Shown piece after piece: positions 1-7,930 of a stretch of 24,527 nucleotides of DNA. The position numbers and the translations under genes are program-made. Numbering within the stretch: the first letter of the stretch is position 1; the number at the start of each line of letters is the position of its first letter. Below the pieces are notes generated by a model that saw only the letters and a program-made list of their open reading frames with translations, had not been told where the DNA came from and did no database searches. This stretch comes from Luminiphilus sp. (GTDB lineage Bacteria; Pseudomonadota; Gammaproteobacteria; Pseudomonadales; Halieaceae): contig JAOHHD010000024.1 in assembly GCA_028117185.1 (NCBI GenBank), forward strand, positions 1-24,527, given 5' to 3'.

Positions 1-1111
1 CACTGTCGAAACACTCTGTTTGCGGGATCGAAATCGCTTCGACCAGACCCAGCTCGTAGATGTGCGAGACCAAGGGCGCCATCCCGTGGTAGCGGAGGCC
101 GCCTGCATGAATGGGCTCTGGAATAAATCCATGACCCAGCGTATGCATTTTCATGAGCGGCGTGAGCCCTGCGGTATCGCCGAAGTCATAACGATATTCG
201 CCTTTTGTGAGAGTCGGGCAGGCTGCGGGCTCGACACACCGAATAGTGGGATTCATGTTGCCGGCCAGCTTTTCGCGCAAAAAGGGAAAGGCGAGGCCGC
301 CAAAATTAGAACCTCCACCGGTGCAGCCCACTAAGACATCTGGTGTTTCGCCCACTTTGGCCAGTTGCAGGAGTGCTTCCTCACCAATAATGGTTTGATG
401 CAGTAGCACGTGGTTGAGCACGCTGCCCAGCGCATAACGGATGCTGGGGTCCTCAACAGCCTCGTAGACTGCTTCAGAGATGGCAATACCCAAAGATCCT
501 GGATGATTGGGATCCTCGGCCAACAGCTTTCGACCATACTCGGTCACCGTAGAGGGACTGGGATGCACTTTGCCGCCCCAGATTTCCATCATGGTGCGTC
601 GGTGCGGTTTGGCGCGATAAGAGGCGGCGACCTGCCACACTTCACATTCGAGCCCAAACTGCCGACAGGCAAAGGCAAGGGAGCTGCCCCACTGGCCGGC
701 GCCTGTTTCGGTCGTGAGTTTGCGAATGCCTTCTTGCGCGTTGTACCAAACCTGCGGCACTGCGGTGTTGGGCTTGTGCGACCCAGCCGGGCTTACGCCC
801 TCATATTTATAGTATATACGCGCCGGTGTATCGAGCAATTTCTCCAATCGATGCGCCCTAAACAGGGGGCTGGGTCGCCACAGGCGGTAAACGTCCAACA
901 CATCACCGGGTATGTCGATGTAACGCTCGGTCGACATCTCTTGCTCAATGAGGGCCTTAGGGAATAACGCTTCAAAGTCCTCCGCCGTGGCGGGTTGCTG
1001 AGTGCCGGGGTGCAGCGGTGGCGGTGGGGGTTCTGGCAGGTCCGCCACGATGTTGTACCACTGCGTGGGCATTTCCGATTCATCAAGGAGGATTTTGGTT
1101 GGGCTGTTCAT
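1..1111 (-). CDS. trpB: Tryptophan synthase beta chain, TrpB2 type (partial, C-terminus beyond left edge)
   Basis: PLP enzyme that condenses indole with L-serine to give L-tryptophan in the cytoplasm. The minus-strand frame from ATG 1111-1109 stays open to the left edge (370 codons), so the C-terminus is missing. The family usually has somewhat over 400 residues. The N-terminus reads [20 protein letters not shown]. The PLP-lysine motif GSHKPNTA puts the Schiff-base lysine at about residue 113. [10 protein letters not shown] follows, and the phosphate-binding loop reads [11 protein letters not shown]. The N-terminal extension and the GSHKPNTA form are typical of the TrpB2 branch rather than the canonical TrpB1 of trpBA operons. 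No trpA is next to it, as is common for TrpB2, which may salvage indole or use serine alone. The neighbour sdaA also consumes serine but is divergent. The Shine-Dalgarno is weak. Family is sure; the physiological role is inferred. Confidence 0.93.
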   Translation of the reverse strand, partial: MNSPTKILLDESEMPTQWYNIVADLPEPPPPPLHPGTQQPATAEDFEALFPKALIEQEMSTERYIDIPGDVLDVYRLWRPSPLFRAHRLEKLLDTPARIYYKYEGVSPAGSHKPNTAVPQVWYNAQEGIRKLTTETGAGQWGSSLAFACRQFGLECEVWQVAASYRAKPHRRTMMEIWGGKVHPSPSTVTEYGRKLLAEDPNHPGSLGIAISEAVYEAVEDPSIRYALGSVLNHVLLHQTIIGEEALLQLAKVGETPDVLVGCTGGGSNFGGLAFPFLREKLAGNMNPTIRCVEPAACPTLTKGEYRYDFGDTAGLTPLMKMHTLGHGFIPEPIHAGGLRYHGMAPLVSHIYELGLVEAISIPQTECFDS

Positions 1112-1537
1112 AATGTTAATCCGTGAATGAAAGAGGTCGGCTCTGACACAAGACTGCCATGAACGTTTTATAGGACCGCGCATGATAAGGCAGTGAGCCT
1201 GTGACGCAAGCGCTGCGGGCAATCTTATGGGGCGCTTTTGCCCCAAATAATGGGAAAACCGCTGCGCAAAACACGATTGTGATGGCCCCGCGGGGTGCGG
1301 GTAAGGGAGGGTGCGTTGCGGAAGCACTTCGGATTGCCAGTTGGGCGCGTGACCCAATCAGTGCAAAAAGCGTCACGGAGCGGCGTCTGCACGGCGTTAT
1401 TAGGCACAAAACTGAGTGCGAAATCAGGAGGGCAACGATTTGGTAAAAATAGCCCTTTTAGACTGTGAATACAGCGTGACGGGGGCGTTTTTTTGGGGCT
1501 ACACTCCGCGCTTTACTACCCACCGTCAGGCGCTGTT
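1112..1537. other. Divergent intergenic region trpB2/sdaA with hairpins and inverted 7-mers
   Basis: This 426-base gap separates two divergent genes. I see no gene in it: the short frames on both strands match no family I know and lack ribosome sites. It holds GTGACGC at 1201-1207 and its inverse GCGTCAC at 1370-1376, enclosing about 160 bases. Inside are the hairpins GGGGC-N6-GCCCC (1229-1244) and TTGGG-N7-CCCAA (1341-1357). The rest holds a putative sdaA promoter near 1476-1505. The region could be a small non-autonomous repeat, a structured RNA or plain regulatory DNA. The sequence alone does not decide. Confidence 0.4.
1476..1505 (+). promoter_or_regulatory. Putative sigma70 promoter of sdaA
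   Basis: GTGACG (1476-1481) matches the -35 consensus at four of six bases. TACACT (1500-1505) matches the -10 consensus at four of six, with an 18-base spacer. Transcription would start near 1512, giving a leader of about 26 bases before the sdaA ATG. The call rests on this pattern alone. Confidence 0.35.
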
Positions 1538-2938
1538 ATGTCCATCAGCACATTCGACCTTTTCAAGGTCGGTATCGGCCCTTCCAGCTCCCACACGGTG
1601 GGCCCTATGCATGCTGCGCGTCTATTTGCGCTGTCGCTCGAGCAAGAGGAGATGCTGGATCGCTGCCACAGGCTAACCGTGGAGCTTTTCGGCTCACTTG
1701 GTGCGACGGGCGCGGGCCACGGCTCGCCCAAGGCAATCATTCTGGGGCTAGAGGGTGAGACACCCAACGCTGTCGAGATCGGCACGATCGATCATCGGAT
1801 ACGCCGAGCGCGCGAGGACGGAAAAATAACGCTTTTGGGATCGCACCCGATCGCGTTCAGTTATCGCGACGATTTGATGATGCATCGCACTGAGACCTTA
1901 CCCTTTCACAGCAATGGCATGCGCTTTTCTGCATTGGATGAATCGGGGCAGGTGATTCACAGTCGCATTTATTACTCGGTAGGCGGTGGTTTTGTGGTCG
2001 ATGAGTCCGCCAATGACGGTGATGCGATCGTCGACGATCCGACACCGGTGGCCTATCCCTTTTCTACCGCAGCTGAACTCCTCGCGCAGTGTCGCGAGCA
2101 CGGGCTGTCGATCAGTGCGCTCATGCTGGCCAATGAGCAGGCATGGCGATCCGAAGCGGAGATTCGTGCTGAGTTGTTGACGTTGTGGGCGGTAATGGAA
2201 GCGTGCATTGCACGAGGGTGCCGCACCGAGGGCATCATGCCCGGTGGACTCAAGGTCAAGCGCCGAGCGGCACAACTCCACCGACAGCTTAAAAGCCATG
2301 GCGATACGCTCGGAGACGAGTCATTGACGACCATGGATTGGGTGACGCTTTATGCGCTTGCCGTTAACGAAGAAAATGCCGTGGGTGGTCGGATTGTGAC
2401 GGCGCCGACCAATGGTGCGGCGGGCATTATCCCAGCGGTATTAAAGTACTACTTGCATCATTGTCGGGGTGCGAGCGAAGAGGACGTGTGTCGGTTCTTA
2501 CTGACCGCGGGCGCCATTGGCATTCTGTATAAAATTAATGCCTCTATCTCAGGCGCCGAAGTGGGTTGCCAGGGAGAGGTGGGTTCTGCGTGCTCCATGG
2601 CGGCGGGGGCACTGGCGGATGCCCTCGGAGGCACCCCCGCGCAAGTAGAAAATGCCGCTGAGATTGCGATGGAACATAATCTGGGACTGACCTGCGACCC
2701 GATCGGAGGATTAGTGCAGGTGCCGTGTATTGAGCGCAATGCTATGGGGGCAGTGAAGGCTATCAGTGCCGCTCGCATGGCACTTCGTGGCGACGGAGAG
2801 CACTTTGTATCACTCGACCAAGTGATCAAAACCATGCGCGATACTGGGCGAGATATGCAGGACAAGTACAAGGAAACCGCTCGGGGCGGATTGGCGATTA
2901 ACGTTTTGGAAATGCCGGTTAGCGTGATCGAGTGTTGA
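1538..2938 (+). CDS. sdaA: L-serine dehydratase (ammonia-lyase), iron-sulfur, single chain
   Basis: Deaminates L-serine to pyruvate and ammonia with a [4Fe-4S] cluster in the cytoplasm. The 466-residue protein has the N-terminal hallmark [16 protein letters not shown] (beta domain) and a C-terminal alpha domain in one chain, as in proteobacterial SdaA. Cluster cysteines are C344, C386 and C397, spaced C-x41-C-x10-C exactly as in the family, within [15 protein letters not shown] and VPCIERN. An upstream ATG at 1493 would add 15 residues of no family character. ATG 1538 has AGG seven bases upstream and begins [12 protein letters not shown], which matches family N-termini. It is transcribed alone, divergent from trpB2 and convergent with dsbB. 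It would send serine carbon into pyruvate. Very secure. Confidence 0.97.
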   Translation: MSISTFDLFKVGIGPSSSHTVGPMHAARLFALSLEQEEMLDRCHRLTVELFGSLGATGAGHGSPKAIILGLEGETPNAVEIGTIDHRIRRAREDGKITLLGSHPIAFSYRDDLMMHRTETLPFHSNGMRFSALDESGQVIHSRIYYSVGGGFVVDESANDGDAIVDDPTPVAYPFSTAAELLAQCREHGLSISALMLANEQAWRSEAEIRAELLTLWAVMEACIARGCRTEGIMPGGLKVKRRAAQLHRQLKSHGDTLGDESLTTMDWVTLYALAVNEENAVGGRIVTAPTNGAAGIIPAVLKYYLHHCRGASEEDVCRFLLTAGAIGILYKINASISGAEVGCQGEVGSACSMAAGALADALGGTPAQVENAAEIAMEHNLGLTCDPIGGLVQVPCIERNAMGAVKAISAARMALRGDGEHFVSLDQVIKTMRDTGRDMQDKYKETARGGLAINVLEMPVSVIEC

Positions 2939-3163
2939 GCCTGTCAATTGCTTGAGGGTGCTCCGCGGCACTAACCACCGATACGGTACGTGTGATCGGC
3001 CTGCTCTTTTTTGCGAGTCATCGCGGCGGATCTCGCCCTTCTTGTCTGGCGGGGAATGAGGATCCGATGCGGTGGGCGAGGGCGAGGGCGATTCAACAGA
3101 GCTGTTTAGCAAATCAACTCAGGCTCGCCACCGCGCAGTATCACGCCAAGATGACGGTGCTCT

Positions 3164-3670
3164 TTAGTCCTGAGATTGCTGAGTCATGAATAACGCCGTC
3201 ATGGCGATGCAACACAAGCCGAAGGCAAATAGCATTAAGGACTCAGCCATGCTCAACCCTAAGAGCATCTCGGGCGTAAAGGAGCAGAGATTACGCACCT
3301 CAAAAAGCCACGGAAACCATCGATCAACCGCGAACCAATCGGGCATGCCGAGCTCAAATTGGCAGCTACCATTGCCGATGCCATTTTCGAGTTGATACAG
3401 ATACCACGCACGCTCCCCCAGTCCCGCTCCAGACACAACTACCACGAGATTACCTACCAGCTGTGTCCCTCGAGTGAGCGGTAACCAGCACATCACAGCG
3501 CCTATCAGTATCAATGCAACCACCCACAGCCGCGCGTGAATACACACCTGACAGGGTTCGTCGCCAACACCATATTGATAGTAAAGCGCCACCGCGAGTG
3601 CGGCGATACCCAGCAGCGTTAGCGCGGCCCAGTAGCGGCGGGAATTGAAAACACTCGTTAATTTATTCAT
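3164..3670 (-). CDS. dsbB: Disulfide bond formation protein DsbB (quinone-linked DsbA oxidase)
   Basis: Inner-membrane protein that reoxidises periplasmic DsbA and passes electrons to ubiquinone. The 168-residue product has four hydrophobic segments. The first periplasmic pair is C40-QV-C43, followed by the conserved quinone-proximal R47 (CIHARLWV). The second pair is C103 and C129, in NGSCQFELG and VRNLCSF. This is the E. coli arrangement (41/44, 104/130, R48). After the second pair comes the family motif LGLSMAESL. The start is ATG 3670. An in-frame GTG at 3679 would add only three residues, and neither start has a strong ribosome site. It is monocistronic and convergent with sdaA. Very secure family assignment. 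Confidence 0.95.
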   Translation of the reverse strand: MNKLTSVFNSRRYWAALTLLGIAALAVALYYQYGVGDEPCQVCIHARLWVVALILIGAVMCWLPLTRGTQLVGNLVVVVSGAGLGERAWYLYQLENGIGNGSCQFELGMPDWFAVDRWFPWLFEVRNLCSFTPEMLLGLSMAESLMLFAFGLCCIAMTALFMTQQSQD

Positions 3671-3679
3671 TGCCAACAC

Positions 3680-4044
3680 GGTTGCCGTTACTGCTCAGGA
3701 GCGTCATATAGTAGGCGCGTCATTTTCTTGCTTCAATCCTTTCTTCGCAGGGACACTCAGTCTGTATCGCCACATGATAAAAATCCGAGGTGAGCGCCTT
3801 TGTCGCGAGAGATTCACTGTACGGTAGCCAGGCTGTCACGATAGATCTGTTGGCAAGCAGACCCATTGCATTGCGGTGTCAAGCGCCCATGGTCGTGATA
3901 GCTCAGACGAATCTTCCTGAGCCATGGGGCTCCGTTGTAACATGACCCGCTTTGCACACCCGCTTAGGCACGAATGCGGCGGAGGAGATGCGAGACGGCT
4001 GATCCATCGTTGCGGTGACTCCTATCAATAGCACTGAGAGATTC
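3680..4044. other. Intergenic region dsbB to the 77-aa gene, with overlapping alternative hairpins
   Basis: No gene is visible in this 365-base gap. At the left is the dsbB promoter, reading away. At 3901-3922 GCTCAG and CTGAGC form a perfect 6-bp inverted repeat with a 10-base spacer. The second arm overlaps another hairpin, GAGCC-ATGG-GGCTC (3919-3932), so only one can form at a time. No U-tract follows and no known riboswitch consensus was recognised. If transcribed with the 4045 gene, this would be a leader over 100 bases long. Confidence 0.35.
3708..3736 (-). promoter_or_regulatory. Putative sigma70 promoter of dsbB
   Basis: Read on the minus strand: TTGAAG (3736-3731) matches the -35 at four of six bases, then a 17-base spacer, then TACTAT (3713-3708) matching the -10 at four of six. 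Transcription would begin near 3701, about 30 bases before ATG 3670. Pattern-based only. Confidence 0.4.
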
Positions 4045-4278
4045 ATGAAACAGAAAGCTGCATACAGTTATCTTGAGTGGGTGGGCGTCATCACTGCCAT
4101 CGCTTACTCACTGTTGGTTGCATCAAATATCGGGCTGGAGTTCGTTGGTTTTTCGTTGCTGCTGATTTCCGCAGTGGCGATTGGCCTGTGGGCCTATCGC
4201 GGCGGGCATCGAGGCATTCTATTACTGCAATTTTTTTACGCGATTGCCGGTTTGATCGGCATGTTGCGGTGGTTTTGA
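4045..4278 (+). CDS. Small membrane protein, function unknown (77 aa)
   Basis: A 77-residue protein that is almost entirely membrane: hydrophobic segments at about 10-30, 33-50 and 56-75, with the short basic turn YRGGHRG between the last two. I do not recognise a named family. The layout resembles the small three-TM proteins often annotated as hypothetical or transporter-like. An upstream GTG at 4015 would add ten polar residues. ATG 4045 is preferred because GAGAG lies seven bases before it and MKQKAAYSYLEW begins near the first TM. Its stop is seven bases before the lysE start, so the two are almost certainly co-transcribed, and it may be a partner of that exporter. Confidence is high that it is a gene and low on role. 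Confidence 0.75.
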   Translation: MKQKAAYSYLEWVGVITAIAYSLLVASNIGLEFVGFSLLLISAVAIGLWAYRGGHRGILLLQFFYAIAGLIGMLRWF

Positions 4279-4285
4279 TAGCGTT

Positions 4286-4930
4286 ATGACAGAACTGGAT
4301 ATGGCGCAGGGTTTGCGTGCGCTCGTAACAGGTTTTTTATTAGGCCTGTCGCTGATTCTCGCAATCGGGCCTCAGAATGCCTTTGTATTGCGCCAAGGTC
4401 TGCTGAGTCAGCATGTCTTACCTGTGGTGTTGTTCTGTGCACTATCCGACGCCTTACTGATTACCTTGGGTATTGCGGGTGTTTCGCTGGCGATCAAAGA
4501 ATTTGCCGAGCAGTATCAGCACACTCTATTTTTACTCGCGGCAGGGTGGTTAAGCGTCTATGGGGTACAGCGTTTAAGAGACGCTTGGCGTGGAGACGCC
4601 ACCTTGCAACTCGCGAGCGGTGAGCGAGGCAGCTTGCGCAACACCCTGGGCGTGGCGGCGCTACTCACTTTTGGCAACCCGCACGTTTATCTCGACACCG
4701 TCGTATTGATCGGTACTTTATCACTGCAATATTCTGGCCTAGCAAAAGTCGCCTTTGGCGCCGGTGCAGTCCTTGCTAGCCTGGTTTTTTTCTCCGCGCT
4801 GGCCTTTGCGGCGCGTTTAATGTTGCCGCTGATGCGCAAGCGGCACGCGTGGCGAGTGATTGATGGTGTGATTGCAGGCATCATGTTTGTGTTGGCTGTG
4901 GGGATGTTATTCGCTGGCGAATGGCTATGA
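4286..4930 (+). CDS. LysE/ArgO family amino-acid exporter
   Basis: Inner-membrane exporter, 214 residues with about six TM segments. The signature near residues 28-38 is GPQNAFVLRQG, characteristic of the LysE/ArgO branch, which exports basic amino acids (arginine, lysine) or analogues. A second conserved block, LLTFGNPHVYLDT, starts the second half (about residues 127-139). The start is ATG 4286; another ATG five codons in (4301) is possible. It follows the 77-residue membrane gene after seven bases, forming a two-gene operon. No LysR-type regulator (ArgP/LysG) is adjacent, so control is not visible here. The family is sure; substrate within the family is not. Confidence 0.92.
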   Translation: MTELDMAQGLRALVTGFLLGLSLILAIGPQNAFVLRQGLLSQHVLPVVLFCALSDALLITLGIAGVSLAIKEFAEQYQHTLFLLAAGWLSVYGVQRLRDAWRGDATLQLASGERGSLRNTLGVAALLTFGNPHVYLDTVVLIGTLSLQYSGLAKVAFGAGAVLASLVFFSALAFAARLMLPLMRKRHAWRVIDGVIAGIMFVLAVGMLFAGEWL

Positions 4931-4987
4931 AGAGAGTGGGTTGTTGATGCGCGGCGCTGTCACGGTAATGAGTTTGGGAAGTGCGAT

Positions 4988-5479
4988 ATGAAGGTGAGCG
5001 TAAAACGGATTGCCGGCGACGAGGCGGATGCGCTTTTAGTGCAGTCGGATCGTTATATGGCGGCGCTGTACCCGGCCGAAAGTAACCACCTGGTCAGTAG
5101 CGCGAGCCTGCGTGGTCGCGACGCCCTATTTTTGGGTGCTTTCACAGACCAAGATCTACTTAATACACCGGCCGATAGCTGTATCGGTTGTGTAGCAGCG
5201 CGTTTTTATCCAGCGGCGGGCTATGCAGAAATCAAACGTTTATTTGTTGATGACCGCTACCGAGGACACGCAATAGCGCGGACCCTAATGACTGAGATTG
5301 AGCAGGGTATTGTCGCGCAAGGGATTGATTGTGCGCGGCTCGAAATGGGTATTTATCAGCCTGAGGCCACCGCCTTGTATCATTCCATGGGTTATCGCGT
5401 GATCGCACCTTTTGGCGATTATCAGCTGGACCCCCTCAGTCAGTTTCTCGAAAAAAAAGGGTTGTCGATTGACGATTAA
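4988..5479 (+). CDS. GNAT family N-acetyltransferase
   Basis: Acetyl-CoA-dependent transferase of the GNAT fold, 163 residues, cytoplasmic. Motif A is clear: the strand AEIKRLFVDD is followed by R90-Y-R-G93-H-A95, the pyrophosphate-binding R-x-x-G-x-A, and then the helix IARTLMTEIE. A C-terminal Y of motif B lies in ATALYHSMGYRV (about 126-137). The start ATG 4988 has GGAAG upstream. The C-terminal region ends in a lysine pair over an A-run that forms the 5' side of a terminator, so the gene end and terminator overlap. The substrate cannot be told; relatives act on amino acids, polyamines or proteins. Confidence 0.88.
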   Translation: MKVSVKRIAGDEADALLVQSDRYMAALYPAESNHLVSSASLRGRDALFLGAFTDQDLLNTPADSCIGCVAARFYPAAGYAEIKRLFVDDRYRGHAIARTLMTEIEQGIVAQGIDCARLEMGIYQPEATALYHSMGYRVIAPFGDYQLDPLSQFLEKKGLSIDD

Positions 5480-5490
5480 CCCTGTTTTTA
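5451..5490. terminator. Rho-independent terminator, probably bidirectional, overlapping the GNAT 3' end
   Basis: An eight-A run (5451-5458) leads into AGGGTT (5458-5463), a loop that can form the inner stem TCG/CGA, and then AACCCT (5478-5483) and GTTTTT. The stem plus a U-tract on the plus strand, and the A-run which becomes a U-tract on the minus strand, suit termination both ways. The stop codon of the acetyltransferase lies in the second stem arm. Confidence 0.7.
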
Positions 5491-5542
5491 AAGTCTAAAA
5501 CCTGTTTCGTGATGCCCTCAATAACCTATCTCAATCGATGGG

Positions 5543-5571
5543 TTTCACTCCTTGCAAGACTGCGTTATAGT
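5543..5571 (+). promoter_or_regulatory. Putative promoter of the two-TM gene at 5729
   Basis: TATAGT (5566-5571) matches the -10 consensus at five of six bases. TTTCAC (5543-5548), 17 bases upstream, is a poor -35. A start near 5578 would leave a leader of about 150 bases before the ATG, which is long enough to hold the hairpins described separately. Confidence 0.4.
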
Positions 5572-5579
5572 CTTAGCAG

Positions 5580-5728
5580 TTATTTGGTTAACTCATTCGA
5601 AAAGTGCGTCGGGGGACGCGGAATGAGAAGCAACAGCACGAAGAGGTTGTTGAGCGGTAACGAGGCTGACGACTGACCCGAAGGGCAGCGTGAGCAACAC
5701 GATAATAAATAATAATTGAGGAGGGTCC
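5580..5728 (+). promoter_or_regulatory. Structured 5' leader with possible sequestration of the ribosome site
   Basis: Three stems can be drawn: GCGTC-GGGG-GACGC (within 5606-5622), CAACA/TGTTG (about 5627-5652), and CTG-A-CCC-GAA-GGG-CAG (5673-5688). The GACCC of the third (5675-5679) is also complementary to GGGTC (5723-5727), which is the end of the very strong ribosome site GAGGAGGG (5718-5725). Two alternative folds could therefore expose or hide the start. No known riboswitch family was recognised. Confidence 0.35.
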
Positions 5729-6313
5729 ATGAGGCGCTTCTACTACATCAGCGACGATCTGGACGATTTGGAACAGATCGAACACGAACTAGAGTCGGGC
5801 GGTATTGCGCGACCTCAAATCTATTTGCTCAGTAACGACGACGTGGGGCTCGAAAACCACGACGTCAATCGTGTTGCGAGTTTTCTAAAAACGGATGTGG
5901 TGCACCTGGGTGAAATCGGTGCTGTGCTGGGCCTTGCGATTGCCGCGTTGATATTGCTGGTGGCGCATTATTCTGGGATTGCGGCAGAAGTGAGCTGGGT
6001 CCCGTTTATCTTTTTGGCCATTATAGGCTTTGGTTTCGCGACATGGGAGGCGGGCTTTATTGGTCTGCACGCCCCAAATGTGCATTTCGCGCGTTTTGAG
6101 AAAGCACTGGCGCAAGGGCGTCATGTTTTGTTTGTTGAGACCGATCGAGCAGACGAGAAAAGTCTGAAGAACGTCGTCAAAAACTATCCGGAGCTGGAAC
6201 GCGCTGGCATCGAGGTAACGCATACCTGGGTGTTAATGGTGTTACTCAGGAACTGGGAAAAGTTTAGAAATTGGGCCTTGATTTTTCAGGGTCGACCTAA
6301 CAGACAACAATAA
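5729..6313 (+). CDS. Uncharacterised two-TM membrane protein (194 aa)
   Basis: The N-terminus reads MRRFYYISDDLDDLEQIEHE, followed by a soluble acidic region to about residue 58. Two TM segments lie at about 62-82 and 88-110. A GLHAPN motif follows (about 113-118), then a cytoplasmic C-terminal domain with a VLFVET strand and a helix (about 130-160). I recall similar gammaproteobacterial proteins being annotated as hypothetical or by a doubtful NAD/FAD-enzyme label. I see no nucleotide-binding glycine motif, so I do not accept that label. The layout loosely resembles small proteins of the DUF1269 kind. The start is fixed by GAGGAGGG just upstream. It stands between the acetyltransferase terminator and the cox genes, with its own putative promoter. 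Function unknown. Confidence 0.8.
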   Translation: MRRFYYISDDLDDLEQIEHELESGGIARPQIYLLSNDDVGLENHDVNRVASFLKTDVVHLGEIGAVLGLAIAALILLVAHYSGIAAEVSWVPFIFLAIIGFGFATWEAGFIGLHAPNVHFARFEKALAQGRHVLFVETDRADEKSLKNVVKNYPELERAGIEVTHTWVLMVLLRNWEKFRNWALIFQGRPNRQQ

Positions 6314-6423
6314 CAACCAATAATAAAGCGGCTGCTAAGCACAGCCACCAATAAGGGAGTATCGATTCATCTAAGAGCAGTGTAATCAGCGGTAAAGATT
6401 CATTCTCTTGATGGTTGTGTACT

Positions 6424-6459
6424 GGGGGGGCGTTGGTGCCCAATTTTTGCACTGGGTGC
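6424..6459 (+). promoter_or_regulatory. Competing short hairpins upstream of the cox operon
   Basis: GGGC-N6-GCCC (6428-6441) is followed by AATTTTT, like a weak terminator. Its 3' arm overlaps CCCA (6439-6442), which can instead pair with TGGG (6453-6456). A third hairpin, GCAC-TGG-GTGC (6449-6459), sits just before the ribosome site GAGAGA. The stems are only four base pairs, so any control role is speculative. Confidence 0.22.
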
Positions 6460-6471
6460 GAGAGATAAGCT

Positions 6472-7917
6472 ATGTTAATTGCAATTATATTGCTCGTTTT
6501 GGTGTTGGGGACCGTTGCATTTCACTTCCTCAGCCCATGGTATTTCACACCGATAGCGTCCAATTGGTCTTCAATGGACGACACCATCACACTTACCTTT
6601 GTCGTAACCGGTCTCGGGTTCGTACTGGTCAATGTGTTTATCGCCTACTGCTTGATTAAGTTTCGCCACAAGCCGGATAGACGTGCCGAGTACGAACCCG
6701 AAAGTATCAAGATGGAGACCTGGTTAACCATCGGTACGACGGTCGCTATTTCGGCAATGTTAGCGCCGGGCCTATTAGTTTGGGCGGATGTGGTGACGCC
6801 GCCTGATGATGCCATCGAAATCGAGGTGTTGGCACGTCAGTGGAACTGGTCTTATCGCTTGCCGGGAGAGGATGGTCAACTCGGCGCCGTCGCAGTCAGT
6901 CATACAAGTAGTGATAATCCCTTAGGAATCGATCCCTCGGACCCCTTTGGTCAGGACGATATTGTTATTTATGACCCCGTACTGCATTTGAAAGTAGACG
7001 AAGCGGTCACCTTCTTGCTGCGCTCTAATGACGTGCTGCATAACTTCACTGTCCCACAGTTCCGCGTCAAAATGGATTTTGTGCCAGGACAGGTGTCTTA
7101 TATCTGGGCAGAACCCAACGAAGTAGGGAGCTACGACCTGCTGTGTGAGGAGCTGTGCGGGGTAGGACATTACGCGATGCGCGGTCGAGTGATCGTCGAT
7201 AGCGAGGAGACCTACGCTGCTTGGATTGCCGATCAACCGACCTTCGCAGAGACTCAGGGTGAGCTCGATACAAACTTGATGGCAGGTGAATCCTCATACG
7301 CGGTGTGTAGTTCTTGCCATGGCGTTAACGGCGAGGGTAATAAAGCCATGCACGCGCCAGGCTTAGCTGGCATGGATGCTGAATACATGCGGCGCCAGTT
7401 ACGGCATTTTAAGCGCGGCGTTCGTGGAGCGGATGAGGCAGATACCTGGGGTCGCACGATGGCACCGATGGCCATGATGCTTGCCGATGCCTCCGCTATT
7501 AACAATGTGGTGAGTTACATCGGCACGTTGTCTGGGCAGCACGACTTTAACGACGATACGAGCTATGGACTCAGTCAGGCGGTTGAGCGCTATGAGCCTA
7601 GTGCTTCAGGTGATCCTAGCAAATCAGCTGCACTCTATGAGTCGACCTGTGGCGAATGTCATGGTGCGTCCGGTGAGGGCGTCTGGACTGTGAACGCTCC
7701 TGCCCTTGCGGGTTTGGAGGGATGGTACCTGGCAGAGCAGATTAAAAACTTCCGAGATGGGGTGCGGGGTCGTCATGCCGATGACCTCTATGGCCTGCAG
7801 ATGGGGTTGGTTTCCAACACGATGACCGACGATCAGGCGATCGAGGACATGGTGGCCTATATCAGCACCTTGGGTGAGAACCTTGACGCGCCAGTGAAAT
7901 TGGCACAACAGCGATAG
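6472..7917 (+). CDS. coxB: Cytochrome c oxidase subunit II fused to two cytochrome c domains
   Basis: Membrane-anchored electron-entry subunit, 481 residues. Hydrophobic segments lie at about 2-20, 41-63 and 87-104. The periplasmic cupredoxin domain follows, with the aromatic stretch QWNWSY (123-128) and all CuA ligands: H190, C225, C229, H233 and M236 (CEELCGVGHYAM). Two class I cytochrome c domains come next: CSSCH (279-283) and CGECH (393-397). Each has PGLAG/PALAG, an RG-rich helix and a Met that could be the sixth ligand. Most subunit II proteins have no heme c or one, so the tandem pair marks a ccaa3-like enzyme. The start is ATG 6472 with GAGAGA upstream. First gene of the cox operon; subunit I begins 13 bases after the stop. 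Confidence 0.95.
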   Translation: MLIAIILLVLVLGTVAFHFLSPWYFTPIASNWSSMDDTITLTFVVTGLGFVLVNVFIAYCLIKFRHKPDRRAEYEPESIKMETWLTIGTTVAISAMLAPGLLVWADVVTPPDDAIEIEVLARQWNWSYRLPGEDGQLGAVAVSHTSSDNPLGIDPSDPFGQDDIVIYDPVLHLKVDEAVTFLLRSNDVLHNFTVPQFRVKMDFVPGQVSYIWAEPNEVGSYDLLCEELCGVGHYAMRGRVIVDSEETYAAWIADQPTFAETQGELDTNLMAGESSYAVCSSCHGVNGEGNKAMHAPGLAGMDAEYMRRQLRHFKRGVRGADEADTWGRTMAPMAMMLADASAINNVVSYIGTLSGQHDFNDDTSYGLSQAVERYEPSASGDPSKSAALYESTCGECHGASGEGVWTVNAPALAGLEGWYLAEQIKNFRDGVRGRHADDLYGLQMGLVSNTMTDDQAIEDMVAYISTLGENLDAPVKLAQQR

Positions 7918-7930
7918 CCGAGAGAATACG

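Noticed and set aside
20..967. Open frames on the plus strand and short minus-strand frames opposite trpB2
   Set aside because: They are shadows of one long minus-strand frame that reads as TrpB2 without interruption from 1111 to the edge; no frameshift is needed.
1116..1446. Overlapping frames of 81 and 97 codons on opposite strands between trpB2 and sdaA
   Set aside because: No ribosome site, no recognised family, and odd composition; better viewed as non-coding repeat-like or regulatory DNA.
1416..1676. An 86-codon frame overlapping the start of sdaA, possibly a leader peptide
   Set aside because: Most of it lies inside sdaA in another frame and the sequence looks like a shadow; AGGAGG at about 1425 does not serve a good start.
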